From Fusarium oxysporum f. sp. lycopersici 4287 (lineage: Eukaryota > Ascomycota > Sordariomycetes > Hypocreales > Nectriaceae), in assembly GCF_000149955.1 (NCBI RefSeq), contig NC_030989.1, positions 141,079 to 205,078 of the forward strand: 64,000 nt of DNA, given 5' to 3'. How positions within the stretch are numbered: position 1 is the first letter of the stretch; every line of letters begins with the position of its first letter. Positions 46,053 through 56,464 of this stretch are shown piece by piece. A program made the position numbers and the translations under genes. The notes beneath the pieces are model-generated. The model was not told where the DNA came from, ran no database searches, and saw only the letters and a list, made by a program, of their open reading frames with translations.

Positions 46053-47220
46053 TTAACAGGCCTCCAACAGAGCAAGCTTCTTCTCCATGAGCCACTTATT
46101 CACCTCAACCACAGTGTTCTCCCACAAGCCCTTTACCTGTCGATCGTCTTTAACAATAGGGTTGGGCTCCTCCAACTTTCCCAAGGGAACTATAAACTTC
46201 CCCTTATACTTCAGAGCATCTCCCTTAACCTCTGCCGCCGTCGCTGCAAATAAGGAATTGGCAGCACCCTGCTCAGCAGTCAAAAATGACGCGCGAGCTA
46301 TAGCCCTGACAAGAACATTATTAATAGCCAGCACACCCTCAGTGAGTACCTCTCCGGGATGAACAGCTATACAGGTAATAGGCAGTTTCTGTCCCTCTAA
46401 TCTTCCCTGGAGCTCTTGCGTGAATAGCACCACTGCTGCCTTTGATACAGCGTACCGGATCATGTCAAAGCCAAACATGAATCTTCCCAGGAAACGCCAT
46501 TGCCATGGATATGACGGAACTGGATTCTTGAAACACGTTGGCGAGTCGAAATTGAACTTGAAATTGGCTGGGAGCATGCTGATGCTCGCTGTGGAGCTGA
46601 GGTTTACGATCCTGACGTCGGCATCTGGATCCTTGGCGGAGGCTTTGAGGAGAGGTAGAAGTCTGTTAATCAGAATGAAAGGTCCAACATGGCTATAGGT
46701 ATTAGCTATCAGTTGAGATGGCCAGTTAGGCTTTACATACTTGGCAACCATGTGTTGTTCGTATTTCCCGTCAACCAACATAGTAGACGATGTTGAGGCA
46801 GCTGCGTTGTTAACTTTGACATCGTTAATTATCATCATGCAAAAAGAGGGTCTCAGACATACTCAGAATATGTAGTTTTGTCTCATTTCTCTTCAGGTCT
46901 TCGACAGCATGAGTAATGCTAACCGGATCATATAGATCCATCACCAAGTACTGAACATTGCGAGGATCGATGTCGGAGTTTTTTGTGAGCTTGTCTTTGG
47001 CTTGTCGTGCTCGTGCTTCGCTTCGCGTCGTCAAATACACCTTTGCGCCATTCTGAGCTAGGAACCTAACTGTCTGGAGTCCAATTCCTGAGCTGAAGCT
47101 ATGTCAGTCGCTGTAAAAGATGACGGAGTAAGCTGATACTCACCTGCCTCCGGTCACGACAGCCACTTTGCCATCCAGATCTGGCATATCCGTGGAGGGG
47201 TTCCATTGCGATGTCTCCAT
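46053..47220 (-). CDS. Short-chain dehydrogenase/reductase
   Basis: Four exons: 47220-47144, 47092-46863, 46813-46741 and 46692-46053. Splicing gives VVTGGSSGIG near residue 25 (TGxxxGIG cofactor loop), INNAA, NHVGPFILINRLLP, VNLSS with the catalytic Ser, and RYAVSK with the YxxxK pair, followed by VHPGEV. All active-site residues are in place. The C-terminal 60 residues (KYKGKFIVPLGKLEEP) are typical of fungal retinol-dehydrogenase-like SDRs that use NADP(H). Substrate unknown. It is divergent from a Zn2Cys6 gene 349 bases away, so the pair may form a regulator-enzyme unit. Confidence 0.9.
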
Positions 47221-47568
47221 TACGCGCAAGCCAACTTGATGCCAAGTATACCTTAGATGAAAGAGAGGTTAAGGTTTGGAAGGATGCTAAACTAACGGGA
47301 ATCGATCATTTGCAGAGTAAAGACATATTTAAACAGTCATGGATGATCTACGTATACCTGGCGTATATCTCCTACACGTAACAGTAATCATAGCTACAGT
47401 ACCTTTAGCTCCCCATTGTGCTGATCCAAGAGCGACACTAATAAAGCTTAATTTAGCATCTCCGACACCAACTCCGCTAGCCTTTCCGTCTCATCTCCGC
47501 CGCACCTCCGCAACCAAAACCTGCACTAACCCATCCATTCATCTCCAAACAATTCAACGACATCCACA
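47221..47568. promoter_or_regulatory. Divergent promoter of SDR and Zn2Cys6 genes
   Basis: A 348-base intergenic region between two start codons. The 3' side is pyrimidine-rich, ending in cgacatccacaATGGG. Confidence 0.4.
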
Positions 47569-48888
47569 ATGGGTCGGAAAACAAAGCAAAAGTCATGCTT
47601 CGCATGCGTTGAGACAAAGCGCCGCTGCGACAAGCGATATCCCTCATGCTCACGCTGTCTCGATCGGGAGTCAGTCTGCACTTATCCTCCTTTGCCAAGG
47701 CGCCAACCTCTCGACTTCATTGAGGCTGAAGCTGCTCCGGACATGGGCTTCGGAGACATCTGGTCTTCTGCAGTTGAAGCAAATAACCTGGCATTAGTTG
47801 GAGAAATGTCCGAACCATGGCTCCTGGATCCCGTTTTCAGCGCCAGTCTGAATTGTCCATCGATACCGTCATGGGCGCCCTCTTTATCAGATCCATCTTC
47901 ACTACCAGGTTCATCCTCAAGTGGGATACCTGAGGCTTCCGGTCAGCTGACGCATACATCACGAGACTTGGACTGGTTTCTTGGACCTCAATCATGGACT
48001 ATAGGATATCACTACAACGCCCCAGACGTGATGCCTCCAGCCTCTGTCTTTACTAATTTCATCCGCGGCTTACAGAATTGGTTATCCCGTTTTGTGAAGA
48101 CAGGGCACAACCCGTTTATCCATCGACATCTCTACTCGGATTCGGGATACCCGCAGTGCATTCAAGATGCGTACTCTGCATGCGTTATCTCCGGCGCTGC
48201 CAGTAACGAGAATGAAACCATCGTCAATGCGATCTCTGCCACTCACATCACAAATCTGCTAAATACTCAACCCGCCAGGGGCGCTAGTATTATATCCACC
48301 AGGGACCATCTGGCCCGCACTCAAGCCCTTCTCATTCACATCCTCCTCGCGCTGTTCTCTTCCTCAATCGAACGTCGTGCAAGGGCTGAGAATCTCATCA
48401 GCCTTCTACATGCTTGGAAGAATCAGCTATGGGAGTCTGCAACAAACGACAGTACATTTGCCTCACCATTGCCGATCTTGGCGAACTCTAGTGGAACAGG
48501 TATTGGGGAACTAGACCCTATCCCCGGCTTATACCGCTCGTTTATTCTCTCCGAATCCATTCGCCGCACCGGGCTACTGTGCAACATCGCCACCGGTGTC
48601 TACAGCGGTCTGAAAGGTAGCAACATACAGTCATGCGGGGGCGACATGCACATTACCACACAAGCCAGATTTTGGGAAGCATCTTCTTCTGCACGATGGG
48701 AAGCTGTTGCTCGAAACACAGATCCTTTATTTATCTACACATTGAAAGGTCAGATGTTATTGGATCGTGGTGTTGGCGCTGCGCAGGTTGATGAATTTGC
48801 GCGACATTTATTTACTATTATGTGGGGATTGGAAAAGGTTGAGACTTGGGTCGTGAGAACAGGGGACGAGATTTCTGTTGTATACTAG
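47569..48888 (+). CDS. Zn2Cys6 transcription factor (aflatoxin-regulator-like N-terminus)
   Basis: Single exon of 439 residues. The zinc cluster is at the extreme N-terminus: SCFACVETKRRCDKRYPSC followed by SRCLDRESVC, six cysteines. A linker rich in Pro and Ser follows, then a helical region (FIRGLQNWLSRFVKTGHNPFIHRHLY, FTIMWGLEKVETWVVRTGDEI). The fungal_trans middle homology region is not obvious, as in many short cluster-type regulators. Divergent from the SDR gene. Neither neighbour looks like a full secondary-metabolite cluster because no PKS, NRPS or terpene cyclase lies in the window. Confidence 0.87.
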   Translation: MGRKTKQKSCFACVETKRRCDKRYPSCSRCLDRESVCTYPPLPRRQPLDFIEAEAAPDMGFGDIWSSAVEANNLALVGEMSEPWLLDPVFSASLNCPSIPSWAPSLSDPSSLPGSSSSGIPEASGQLTHTSRDLDWFLGPQSWTIGYHYNAPDVMPPASVFTNFIRGLQNWLSRFVKTGHNPFIHRHLYSDSGYPQCIQDAYSACVISGAASNENETIVNAISATHITNLLNTQPARGASIISTRDHLARTQALLIHILLALFSSSIERRARAENLISLLHAWKNQLWESATNDSTFASPLPILANSSGTGIGELDPIPGLYRSFILSESIRRTGLLCNIATGVYSGLKGSNIQSCGGDMHITTQARFWEASSSARWEAVARNTDPLFIYTLKGQMLLDRGVGAAQVDEFARHLFTIMWGLEKVETWVVRTGDEISVVY

Positions 48889-49554
48889 GACGAACAGATA
48901 CGAAATTGAAGTCACCCAAACGCCCATCATCGTCAAAGTCAAGAATCTTCCTATATCCTTGTTGAAAATCACGGTCGGACACTGATCCATCTATAGCCAA
49001 GGGTGCCCATGTGAGACGGCCCCGAAGAATGTGGACCAAGTCTTTACGAGTCTAGAAATCCCAGGTCGCTTCTGAGAGTTGTTTTGATTACACACTAAAT
49101 GTCGCTGGATCTATAATAAGAACATCGGCAGGCGGCCCGGCTTGACTCGGGTCCCCACTGCACTCCTCTCGGGCATCTCGGACTGTAGCCAACGGAACCA
49201 CTCCGACCCATCTCCACCATACGTCCGCGCCAACTCCACGCCAGGTCCACTGCAAGACGATCTCCAACCGGCGGCGAGATTTTATGCTGTGATTTCCAGA
49301 AAGATTAGGCATGCTCTGGTCCTGATTCCACTTGGTTCAGGCGGCAACAAGTTATAATTTCGTCATACCTGGTGGAGGAAAGACGTGGAGTCATCTGCGG
49401 AGTCGGAGAAAACTGACTTCAAAGAATACCACGGTGTAGGCAGTCTCAGGATCAATGAGCATAAAAGGGACTTCTGGTATCGAGATTGAACAATTTTTAA
49501 CCCATCTCTCACCTCTTCATCAATTCTCCATTATCCAGCAACCAGCCACACAAA
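48889..49554. other. Gene-free stretch
   Basis: Overlapping ORFs of about 70 codons on both strands at 49088-49357 are GC-rich but unrecognised. The last 60 bases are the 5' UTR of the gene starting at 49555. Confidence 0.35.
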
Positions 49555-50016
49555 ATGTCGGCCAAACAAGAGTCTCTCACTGAGTGGATCACCAAGCTCA
49601 ACGATACTCTCTTCATTCAACCCAATGACGAAATCGCCATCAAGGCTATAGATGAGCAGGTTGATCCAAGCCTAATCACCAAGTAAGAACACTCATTCAT
49701 TCATGAACCTTGAGACAGTGCATCTGACCCGTGGCACACCAGAATTAATCACAACGTGTACACCTACGACCAGTTCAAAGGAGGTCTGCTGTACGTTCGC
49801 GGTTCTACCACAGCGGTTCAAGACGAATTTTCTGAGATTCTTACATGGGAGGATCCAGAGAAGGGGGGTGGCGTGGTGGCTGTTTTGAGTAAATGGAGAA
49901 CCAAGCATAAGGAAACAGGCGAGGAGGCGAAAAAGACTAATGTGATTCTCTGGGAAGTTAAACTGATTGATGGGAAGAGGAAGCTTACCGGACAGACTGA
50001 AGTGGAGGTAAACTAG
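49555..50016 (+). CDS. Small NTF2/SnoaL-like hypothetical protein
   Basis: Two exons, 49555-49682 and 49743-50016, with a 60-bp intron, give 133 residues. Exon 1 begins MSAKQESLTEWITKLND. The C-terminal strands (VVAVLSKWRTKHKETGEE, TNVILWEVKLIDGKRKLTGQTEV) look like the curved sheet of NTF2-like proteins, but no catalytic residues can be assigned. Soluble and probably cytosolic. The fold call is an inference from pattern only. Confidence 0.7.
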
Positions 50017-50235
50017 GTTAGATTGCCTTTTTATTGATCTCAAAGATGCTGTCCAGATGGCAGACGTGGCTTACGTTCCCAAAGTAGAAAAACAATTATC
50101 AAGATGTATTGTACTCTGTGCCTGTAATACGGAGCCTATCATACAGAAACAAATTTTACAGATGCCTCGAGTGACTGATTCCACTTATAGGCCTGTTATG
50201 TATTGATACAGGCAGGAGCAAAGCCTTCAATGGAC

Positions 50236-50575
50236 TCAGCACTTGTTGCGACTGACGCAAGATCCGGACTAATAAGTTGTATCAGTAACAGTCGTAAACG
50301 GAACGATTTAAACTCACTTGGCTTCGAATAGTACCTTCCTTGCAGAAGCAGCCAGGAACGCACTGTTTGGTACACGGTCGGGGCTCGGGCTTATCGCATG
50401 TCAAGGGACAGGCCGTGCCGCATTCAAAGAATTGTTCACCCTATGGATTCATGTTAAATCAAGAAATAAAGTTGAGGAGGTAACTACTCACAGCCTTGCA
50501 TTTCGGAGCAGTGGCGGCAGGAATGGCAATGGTGCCAGCAACGAAAAGGGCGATGAGGGAGATAGAGTACTTCAT
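50236..50575 (-). CDS. Small secreted 10-cysteine protein with a TIL-type inhibitor domain
   Basis: Three small exons, 50575-50492, 50440-50318 and 50268-50236, encode only 79 residues. The introns (50441-50491 and 50269-50317) both start GTGAGT and end TAG, and the frame is continuous. Residues 1-18 are a signal peptide ([18 protein letters not shown]). The mature part has ten cysteines: [26 protein letters not shown], then SGSC and NKC, the spacing of the trypsin-inhibitor-like (TIL) cysteine-rich fold, which has five disulphides. TIL domains commonly inhibit serine proteases; the reactive loop lies between Cys 5 and Cys 6. It may be a secreted inhibitor or effector-like protein. The gene is easy to miss because no exon is longer than 41 codons. 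Confidence 0.85.
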
Positions 50576-51515
50576 TGCGAATGTATGATATATTGTTGGG
50601 AGTAGAGGAAGTTGTGAGTGAGGTGTGAAGGTAAGGAGCAGAGAACAAGATGCTCTGGAAGAATCACAGGCCTTATATAGAGGTTATTTCTTTTACATTC
50701 ACATGCCATGCGGTCAGTCTCGCTTTGTAACGCCATGCTCTAAATTTTCATTGAAGCACGCGCCGCAACACAACATTCGATGTTCAAGGATCCACTAATG
50801 CCAAGATGGTCTCCAGGAGACCTCGTGAAGTAGGGGATTGGGAGAACGGCGTTATAGATTTAAATCATGCATCTCAAGTCGGAAGCTATCCTTTAGACAA
50901 GACAGTATCTGCAACAGTGAACAAATCTTTAATTCTCTCTCTATAACTAATAAATAACTTCTGAAATATTTAAATTACAAGAGTTAGCATATGTTTTTCT
51001 GCATTTGGCCTTTTAGCATACTCCTAGATTTAAGTTTAAGAAACTGTGGATTTTCACTGCCCCACTCCACCTTCTCAATAAGCCGTTAGTGGCCGAGCGG
51101 GCCGAGATGTCGATCAAGCCGACATTAAGCCTCACGGGGAAGATGCTTGATTTCCCACTGGACTGCGGCATGTGTTTATGCAACGGGAAAAATCTGCATT
51201 TTGAATGATTAACTAATTTAATATCAAATGACTTTTTGCTTATATGGAATGAGGTGAAAAAATCTGTCTTGAGCTGGTTGCAATATGCGTACTGCTACAC
51301 CAGCTCTCATGACTTGATGAGGAAAGGACGGTGGCTTCCATCGCGGGATAGAGTGGTAGCCAAAAGAGGATGGACCTATTTCTTTGCGGCTTTTCCTTGC
51401 CCAAGTCGTAACTCCGATATGCCATGTACTCCTGGTACATCTTTTGCTCTTATTCATGTCGCCTAAAGCCCGTCTTGATGTCATCCTGAATTCCTCCTAT
51501 GTCTTTGTTATTGAC
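50576..51515. other. Gene-free stretch
   Basis: Upstream of the TIL gene and downstream of the next gene. Overlapping ORFs near 51224-51484 on both strands lack coding features. Confidence 0.35.
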
Positions 51516-52127
51516 TTATTGAAGACACAGGGGTTCAAAGTCACAAAGAGCTTTGTTTACGGGCACAGAGTCCGTAGCCAATGTGATGAGATCGCCATCT
51601 CCAGGCTGAGCAGTCCCCCGTGTGGACTTTCCCGAGTCCTGGGCTGTGCGTTCGAAGGCGGTGGGCTGCGGCTTTGGCTTTTCGTGAAGACGGTGCCATT
51701 TATCGTCCGCGCCAGTCTCAGCCCACATCGCCTCTCTCTGCGCCTCCGTGAGGGCGGGAGCTGGGGGTCCATACAACTCATCCCAGTTCTGCCTAAGCTG
51801 CTCCTCATAAGTCGTCGTGGGCAAGTCTGAAGCCTCCACCTTGCCATTCTGGAGCAATTTGTATCCCATGTGTCTGAACCACTCCAAGTCTCTCGTCAGA
51901 ACACGACCCTTGCCATGCAGCTGCCAGTAAAATGGCCACGACTCGTGCGTAGCCTTTGCATCATCTGACGCGTAGAAGCCGAAGTCGGGCTCAAGAGCTG
52001 CAGCGAGTTTGACGTCAGGAGCCTTGATGATCTTGCTGTTGGGTCGACCGGTTCCAGCACTGTATTCGTGGAAGCGCTGGACCTGGCGGGCGAGGAGACG
52101 GGTCTTTTGTTCCAAGGAGAGAGACAT
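51516..52127 (-). CDS. Hypothetical 203-residue protein
   Basis: Single exon from MSLSLEQKTRLLARQVQRF. The sequence is hydrophilic and globular in its first 150 residues (DFGFYASDDAKATHESWPFYWQLHGKG, DLEWFRHMGYKLLQNGKV), with a Pro/Gln-rich tail. No signal peptide, membrane segment or known motif. The codon pattern and uninterrupted frame support a real gene. I do not recognise the family. Confidence 0.7.
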   Translation of the reverse strand: MSLSLEQKTRLLARQVQRFHEYSAGTGRPNSKIIKAPDVKLAAALEPDFGFYASDDAKATHESWPFYWQLHGKGRVLTRDLEWFRHMGYKLLQNGKVEASDLPTTTYEEQLRQNWDELYGPPAPALTEAQREAMWAETGADDKWHRLHEKPKPQPTAFERTAQDSGKSTRGTAQPGDGDLITLATDSVPVNKALCDFEPLCLQ

Positions 52128-53059
52128 TTTGGAGTCGGTGAAGATGTTGGTGAGGGAGAGGATGTGTTGGAAGAGAGAGAGATGTTGTTTCTTTGTATAG
52201 AATAGAAGGGAAAGGGGATTTGTGAGATGTCTGACTTGTTCTTTGAAGAGAAAGCAGAACGTAGTGAAAAGACTTTAGAAGTAAGTAAGTCTGGCAGATT
52301 CTGTGAAGCGATGGTTAGAAGAAAGAAATTCCAGGACAAGGGGAGCTGGGAAGCTGGCTATTTATAGGGATAAATGATCATTTTGACTTTCAACTTCCAG
52401 ATATATTGAACTTAGGAGAGACTTCTGGAAGCTTTATGTCTTCCTGGCTTCACGCTTTATTGGATATATGTTGAATCAGAGTTCTTATTAGAGTAACCAC
52501 TACAATCTGCTTGGCCACAACATTGCTCAAAGTTAAGCTTCAGAAGCAACACTGGCAGCCTGAAATTAAAGGCTATGCTTAAATCTGCACTCTTGACTGA
52601 TTAGATAACACTTCATATGGCGCTTTGGGGCAGAAAATCAATAGAGAACTCTGAAAATAAATGGAAAAGATTGCCACCAAAGATTCGTAAAGCACTCCCA
52701 CATTGCCACCGTGCACTTTCACTCCTCGACTACACAGGGCGGGTCCACGCACGAACAGACCTTATTTAGATCTAGCCACACCTTATTCTATGATTTGAAA
52801 GGTTACTTGGTCACGCTATGCTGCCCATTCGTGAACCCTGCAACTAACTTTGACTAACTATGACTTGAATGTTTCGTTTTCAAACTCTACTTCGAAACTC
52901 ACATGAACCGTTGAAAGGTCAAAAGGCAGCTTCGCAAATCAGAAACAAGATAAATTCCAATTAAAGCGAGTAGACGCAAGGTAGAAGTAAAAAAATGCAG
53001 AAAGGTAAGAAGAAGAGGAGATACCACCAACTCATCACCCATCACCATCAATGGGCCAT
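52128..53059. other. Gene-free stretch
   Basis: Promoter of the 203-residue protein gene and 3' flank of the cysteine-repeat gene; a pyrimidine-rich tract at 52130-52200 is on the coding strand of the former. Confidence 0.35.
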
Positions 53060-56000
53060 TCAGAACCTAGATCGAACACAGCCCTTGCCAACCATCTTCC
53101 TCCCCGTCCCACAAGTACACTTCTTATCCGCCCAAACAAGGTTCTTATTGTAGCAAACACACTTCCCAGCATGCCCATCCCACGAAGCTGCATCACCACA
53201 GTCAACAGTGCACTGATTCTTCGACCAAACCTTTCCATCGGGACATCCACAAGTCTTCTCATCTGCATCAAAAGTCTGGCCCTTCTTATCACAAACACAC
53301 GTGCCTGATCGGGAGTTATACGAGGCGTAATCTCCACAGTCGGTGATACACTCCTTGCCACTCCAGATCTTACCACCTGTGCATCCACAGCCGAGAGTAG
53401 TAGGGTTGAAGGTTTGACCCTTTTTAGGGCACACACAGGTTTGAGACTTTTTGTGCCATGTAGCTAGTTTGCCACAATCGATATGGCACTGTCCATCGGA
53501 CCATACTTTCTTATCAGGACAAGAGCATGTTTTCGTCCCACTGTCAAAATCCATGCCTGATTTATTGCAGACACATCCCTTGGCGGAGTTAACCCAACAC
53601 GCTTCAGAGCCACAATTTGAAGCGCACATCTTGCCGTTCCAGCGTGTATCGGTAGGGCACGTGCAGGTCTTGTCTTCGTTGAACGTCTGGCCGGCCTTTT
53701 TGCACACACAGACATCGTCTTTGTCGTAAGCGTATGAGCCACAGTCTTTCTTGCAGCCCTTCTTGGTGGGTTTGTAGCCGTCTTTGCAGACGCACTTTTT
53801 ACCAGAGAGGACGGTGTTGGGCTTGCTGCAGACGCAGCTACCGTCGTTGTCGCGGGTGGAATCGCCTTCGCATTTGGGTGTGCATTTGTCTTTGACGGGC
53901 TCGTTGCCGGGTTTGCAGGTGCAGATATTCTTGGTGTCTAGCTCGGCGAGTTTGTCGTCGCAGATACAGACGTCCTTTTCACCGCGTGTTGAGCCCTTGG
54001 GGCACTCTGGCTTGCACTCGCCGTTGACGATTTCATAGCCAGCTGCGGTGCACTTGCATGTACCATCTTCTTGGCGCGAGGAATCTTTGGGACATTCGGG
54101 CTTGCATTCTCCTTTGATGATTTCGTAGCCAGCTGTATCACACTTACAAGTCTTATCTTGCTGGCGGGTAGATCCTTCAGGACATTCCGGTTTGCACTCG
54201 CCGCCAACGATCTCATGACCGTCAGCAGCACACTTGCATGTTCCATCCTCTTGGCGAGAGCTGTCGTCGGGGCACCCGGGCTTACACTCTCCCTTAACGA
54301 GTTCATAACCGTCGGTGTCGCACTTGCAGGTGTCATCCTGCTGACGAGTAGATCCTTCAGGGCACTCAGGCTTGCACTCCCCGCCGACGATCTCGTAGCC
54401 ATCAGTAGTACACTTGCAAGACTTGTCCTCCTGACGTTCTGAGTCTTTGGGGCACTTTTCCTTGCATTCGCCGTTGACAATCTCAAAGCCCTCGGCATCA
54501 CATTTGCAGGTGTCATCTTCCTGGCGGGTAGAATCCTTCGGGCACTCTGGGACACAGGCACCTTTGACGATCTCGTAGCCCTCGGTGTCGCAAGCACAAG
54601 TGCCGTCTTGTTGACGTTTTGAGTCCTTGGGACATTCAGCTGTGCATGTGTCCTTCACAATCTCAAAGCCATCTGCATTGCATTTGCAAGTGCCGTCCTC
54701 TTGGCGGCTTGAGTCTTTTGGACACTCTGGCACGCAAGTGCCCTTGACAATCTCGTAGCCGTTATCGTTACACTTGCAGGTATCGTCCTCTTGTCTGCTC
54801 GACTTATCAGGGCAGGTAGGTGTGCAGGCGTTCTTGATGATCTCGTAGCTGTCCTCGTCGCACTTGCAAGTGTCATCTTGTTGTCTTGTCGAATCCTTCG
54901 GACAAACTGGTACGCAAGTGTTCTTGACGATCTCCTCATCCTCTGCATCACACTTGCAAGTATCGTCCCCCTGCCTCTTGGAATCCTTAGGGCAGACAGG
55001 AACACAAACGTGTTTGATGATCTCTTGGTCGTCTGCGTCGCATTTGCAGGTATCATCGTCTTGCCTCTTTGAGTCCTTGGGGCAAACTGGGACACAAACA
55101 TTCTTGATAATCTCATTATCACCATCATCACACTTGCACGTATCATCCTGTTGTCTTGTGGAATCCTTTGGACAGACAGGAACACAGGCTCCCTTGACGA
55201 TTTCCTCATCATCTGCGTCGCACTTGCATGTATCATCGCCTTGTCGCGTAGAGTCTTGAGGGCAGACTGGAACGCAAGTGCCCTTGATGATTTCCTGGTT
55301 GTCTGCATCACATTTGCAGGTATCATCATTCTGACGGGTCGAGTCCTTCGGGCAAACAGGTACACAAGCTCCTTTGATGATTTCTTGCGCTTCATCATCA
55401 CACTTGCAGGTATCGTCGCTTTGTCTCTTTGAGTCTTTGGGACAGACAGGGACACAGGATCCCTTCACGATCTCTTCGTTATCGGTGGTGCATTTGCAAG
55501 TGTCATCAGATTGGCGGGTCGAATCCTTAGGACAGACAGGCACGCAAGAGCCTTTGACTAGTTCCTTGCCGCTGTCATCGCATTTGCAAGAGTCATCGTT
55601 TTGGCGAGTCGTGTCCTTCGGGCAGACGGGTACACATGCTCCTTTGACGATCTCTTGCTTGTCGTCCGTGCATTTGCAAGAGTTGTCGCTCTGACGGCTC
55701 GACCCGGTAGGGCATGTCGGGACGCAAACGCCCTTGACGAGTTCCTTGTTACCATCGTCACATTTGCAAGACCCATCAGCTTGGCGTGTAGTATCCTTAG
55801 GACACTTGTTCACACAAGCTCCCTTGCTGATCTCCTTGTTCGGATCATTGCACTTGCAGCTGCCATCAGACTGACGCGTCGAATACTGAGGGCATTTGTC
55901 GACGCAAACACCCTTGACCAGCTCCTTGTCATCCTGACACTTGCAGCTACCGTTATCCTGACGAGTGGAGTACTGGGGACACTTGTCCACACAAGAACCT

Positions 56001-56464
56001 TTGAAGACCTCCTTCTTGGGATCGTTACACTTGCATGTACCATCACCCTGTCGAGTAGTACCCCCCGGACACTTATCAACACACTTCCCCTGAACAGACT
56101 CCTTTCCCGACTTGCAGCTGCACTGCCCAGACGACGAAGACCAAGCAGCCCCGTCGTCATCGCAGACACAAGACCAGCTGCCATAGCTACCAGGCTTGTA
56201 CTCTGAATCGTCAGGGCACTTGTTGACGCACTTTCTGTTCTTGAGAGTCTGTGCGTCGGGGCAGTCGCAGGAGTACTGCTTGTAGATCTGGCCTTCGTAG
56301 GGGCATTTGCAGTACCCCGGGGTTGAGCCGCGTGGAGGAACCCAGGTGGCTTCACCGCAGTATTGGGTGCCGGTGCGCCTGTTCAGGCTGTTGGTGGTGC
56401 CATCGGGGGCAGCGGAGGCGCTGCTGATGGCGATAAAAGCGAGTGTGAGAGCTTTGAACAACAT
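53060..56464 (-). CDS. Secreted giant cysteine-rich tandem-repeat protein (1134 residues)
   Basis: One uninterrupted exon of 3.4 kb. Residues 1-19 are a signal peptide (MLFKALTLAFIAISSASAA). Residues 132 to about 850 are 24 tandem units of 29-30 residues with consensus CPKDSTRQxDDTCKCDxxxxEIVKGxCVPx, four cysteines each. A second block from about residue 900 has five or six units of some 43 residues with CVCxKxGQTFxxxxxTCxCPxGKxWxxxxC and DCG. More than 140 cysteines in total make a disulphide-rich rod likely. No GPI signal or membrane anchor at the C-terminus (VGKGCVRSRF). The unit resembles half of an EGF/TIL-type module. The product is probably extracellular or in the wall; function unknown. 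A 90-base DNA repeat makes the locus prone to copy-number change. Confidence 0.88.
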   Translation of the reverse strand: MLFKALTLAFIAISSASAAPDGTTNSLNRRTGTQYCGEATWVPPRGSTPGYCKCPYEGQIYKQYSCDCPDAQTLKNRKCVNKCPDDSEYKPGSYGSWSCVCDDDGAAWSSSSGQCSCKSGKESVQGKCVDKCPGGTTRQGDGTCKCNDPKKEVFKGSCVDKCPQYSTRQDNGSCKCQDDKELVKGVCVDKCPQYSTRQSDGSCKCNDPNKEISKGACVNKCPKDTTRQADGSCKCDDGNKELVKGVCVPTCPTGSSRQSDNSCKCTDDKQEIVKGACVPVCPKDTTRQNDDSCKCDDSGKELVKGSCVPVCPKDSTRQSDDTCKCTTDNEEIVKGSCVPVCPKDSKRQSDDTCKCDDEAQEIIKGACVPVCPKDSTRQNDDTCKCDADNQEIIKGTCVPVCPQDSTRQGDDTCKCDADDEEIVKGACVPVCPKDSTRQQDDTCKCDDGDNEIIKNVCVPVCPKDSKRQDDDTCKCDADDQEIIKHVCVPVCPKDSKRQGDDTCKCDAEDEEIVKNTCVPVCPKDSTRQQDDTCKCDEDSYEIIKNACTPTCPDKSSRQEDDTCKCNDNGYEIVKGTCVPECPKDSSRQEDGTCKCNADGFEIVKDTCTAECPKDSKRQQDGTCACDTEGYEIVKGACVPECPKDSTRQEDDTCKCDAEGFEIVNGECKEKCPKDSERQEDKSCKCTTDGYEIVGGECKPECPEGSTRQQDDTCKCDTDGYELVKGECKPGCPDDSSRQEDGTCKCAADGHEIVGGECKPECPEGSTRQQDKTCKCDTAGYEIIKGECKPECPKDSSRQEDGTCKCTAAGYEIVNGECKPECPKGSTRGEKDVCICDDKLAELDTKNICTCKPGNEPVKDKCTPKCEGDSTRDNDGSCVCSKPNTVLSGKKCVCKDGYKPTKKGCKKDCGSYAYDKDDVCVCKKAGQTFNEDKTCTCPTDTRWNGKMCASNCGSEACWVNSAKGCVCNKSGMDFDSGTKTCSCPDKKVWSDGQCHIDCGKLATWHKKSQTCVCPKKGQTFNPTTLGCGCTGGKIWSGKECITDCGDYASYNSRSGTCVCDKKGQTFDADEKTCGCPDGKVWSKNQCTVDCGDAASWDGHAGKCVCYNKNLVWADKKCTCGTGRKMVGKGCVRSRF
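53920..56071 (-). repeat. Tandem coding repeat, about 24 units of 87-90 bp
   Basis: In-frame repeats encoding four-cysteine units. Neighbouring units differ at many synonymous positions, so they are not a recent expansion, yet the protein consensus is held. The central units share the ending CVPV while units toward the C-terminus end CKPE, showing two subfamilies. Confidence 0.9.

Noticed and set aside
46053..48888. Core of a secondary-metabolite cluster
   Set aside because: There is an SDR and a cluster-type regulator, but no PKS, NRPS, terpene synthase or P450 anywhere in the window.
53920..56071. CRISPR-like or satellite array
   Set aside because: The repeats are in frame, coding and diverged at synonymous positions. 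This is a eukaryotic protein repeat, not an array with spacers.
54071..56355. Long ORFs opposite and in other frames of the cysteine-repeat gene
   Set aside because: They arise from the 90-base periodic sequence. Their translations lack the regular cysteine pattern, and the main frame has a signal peptide and no stop.
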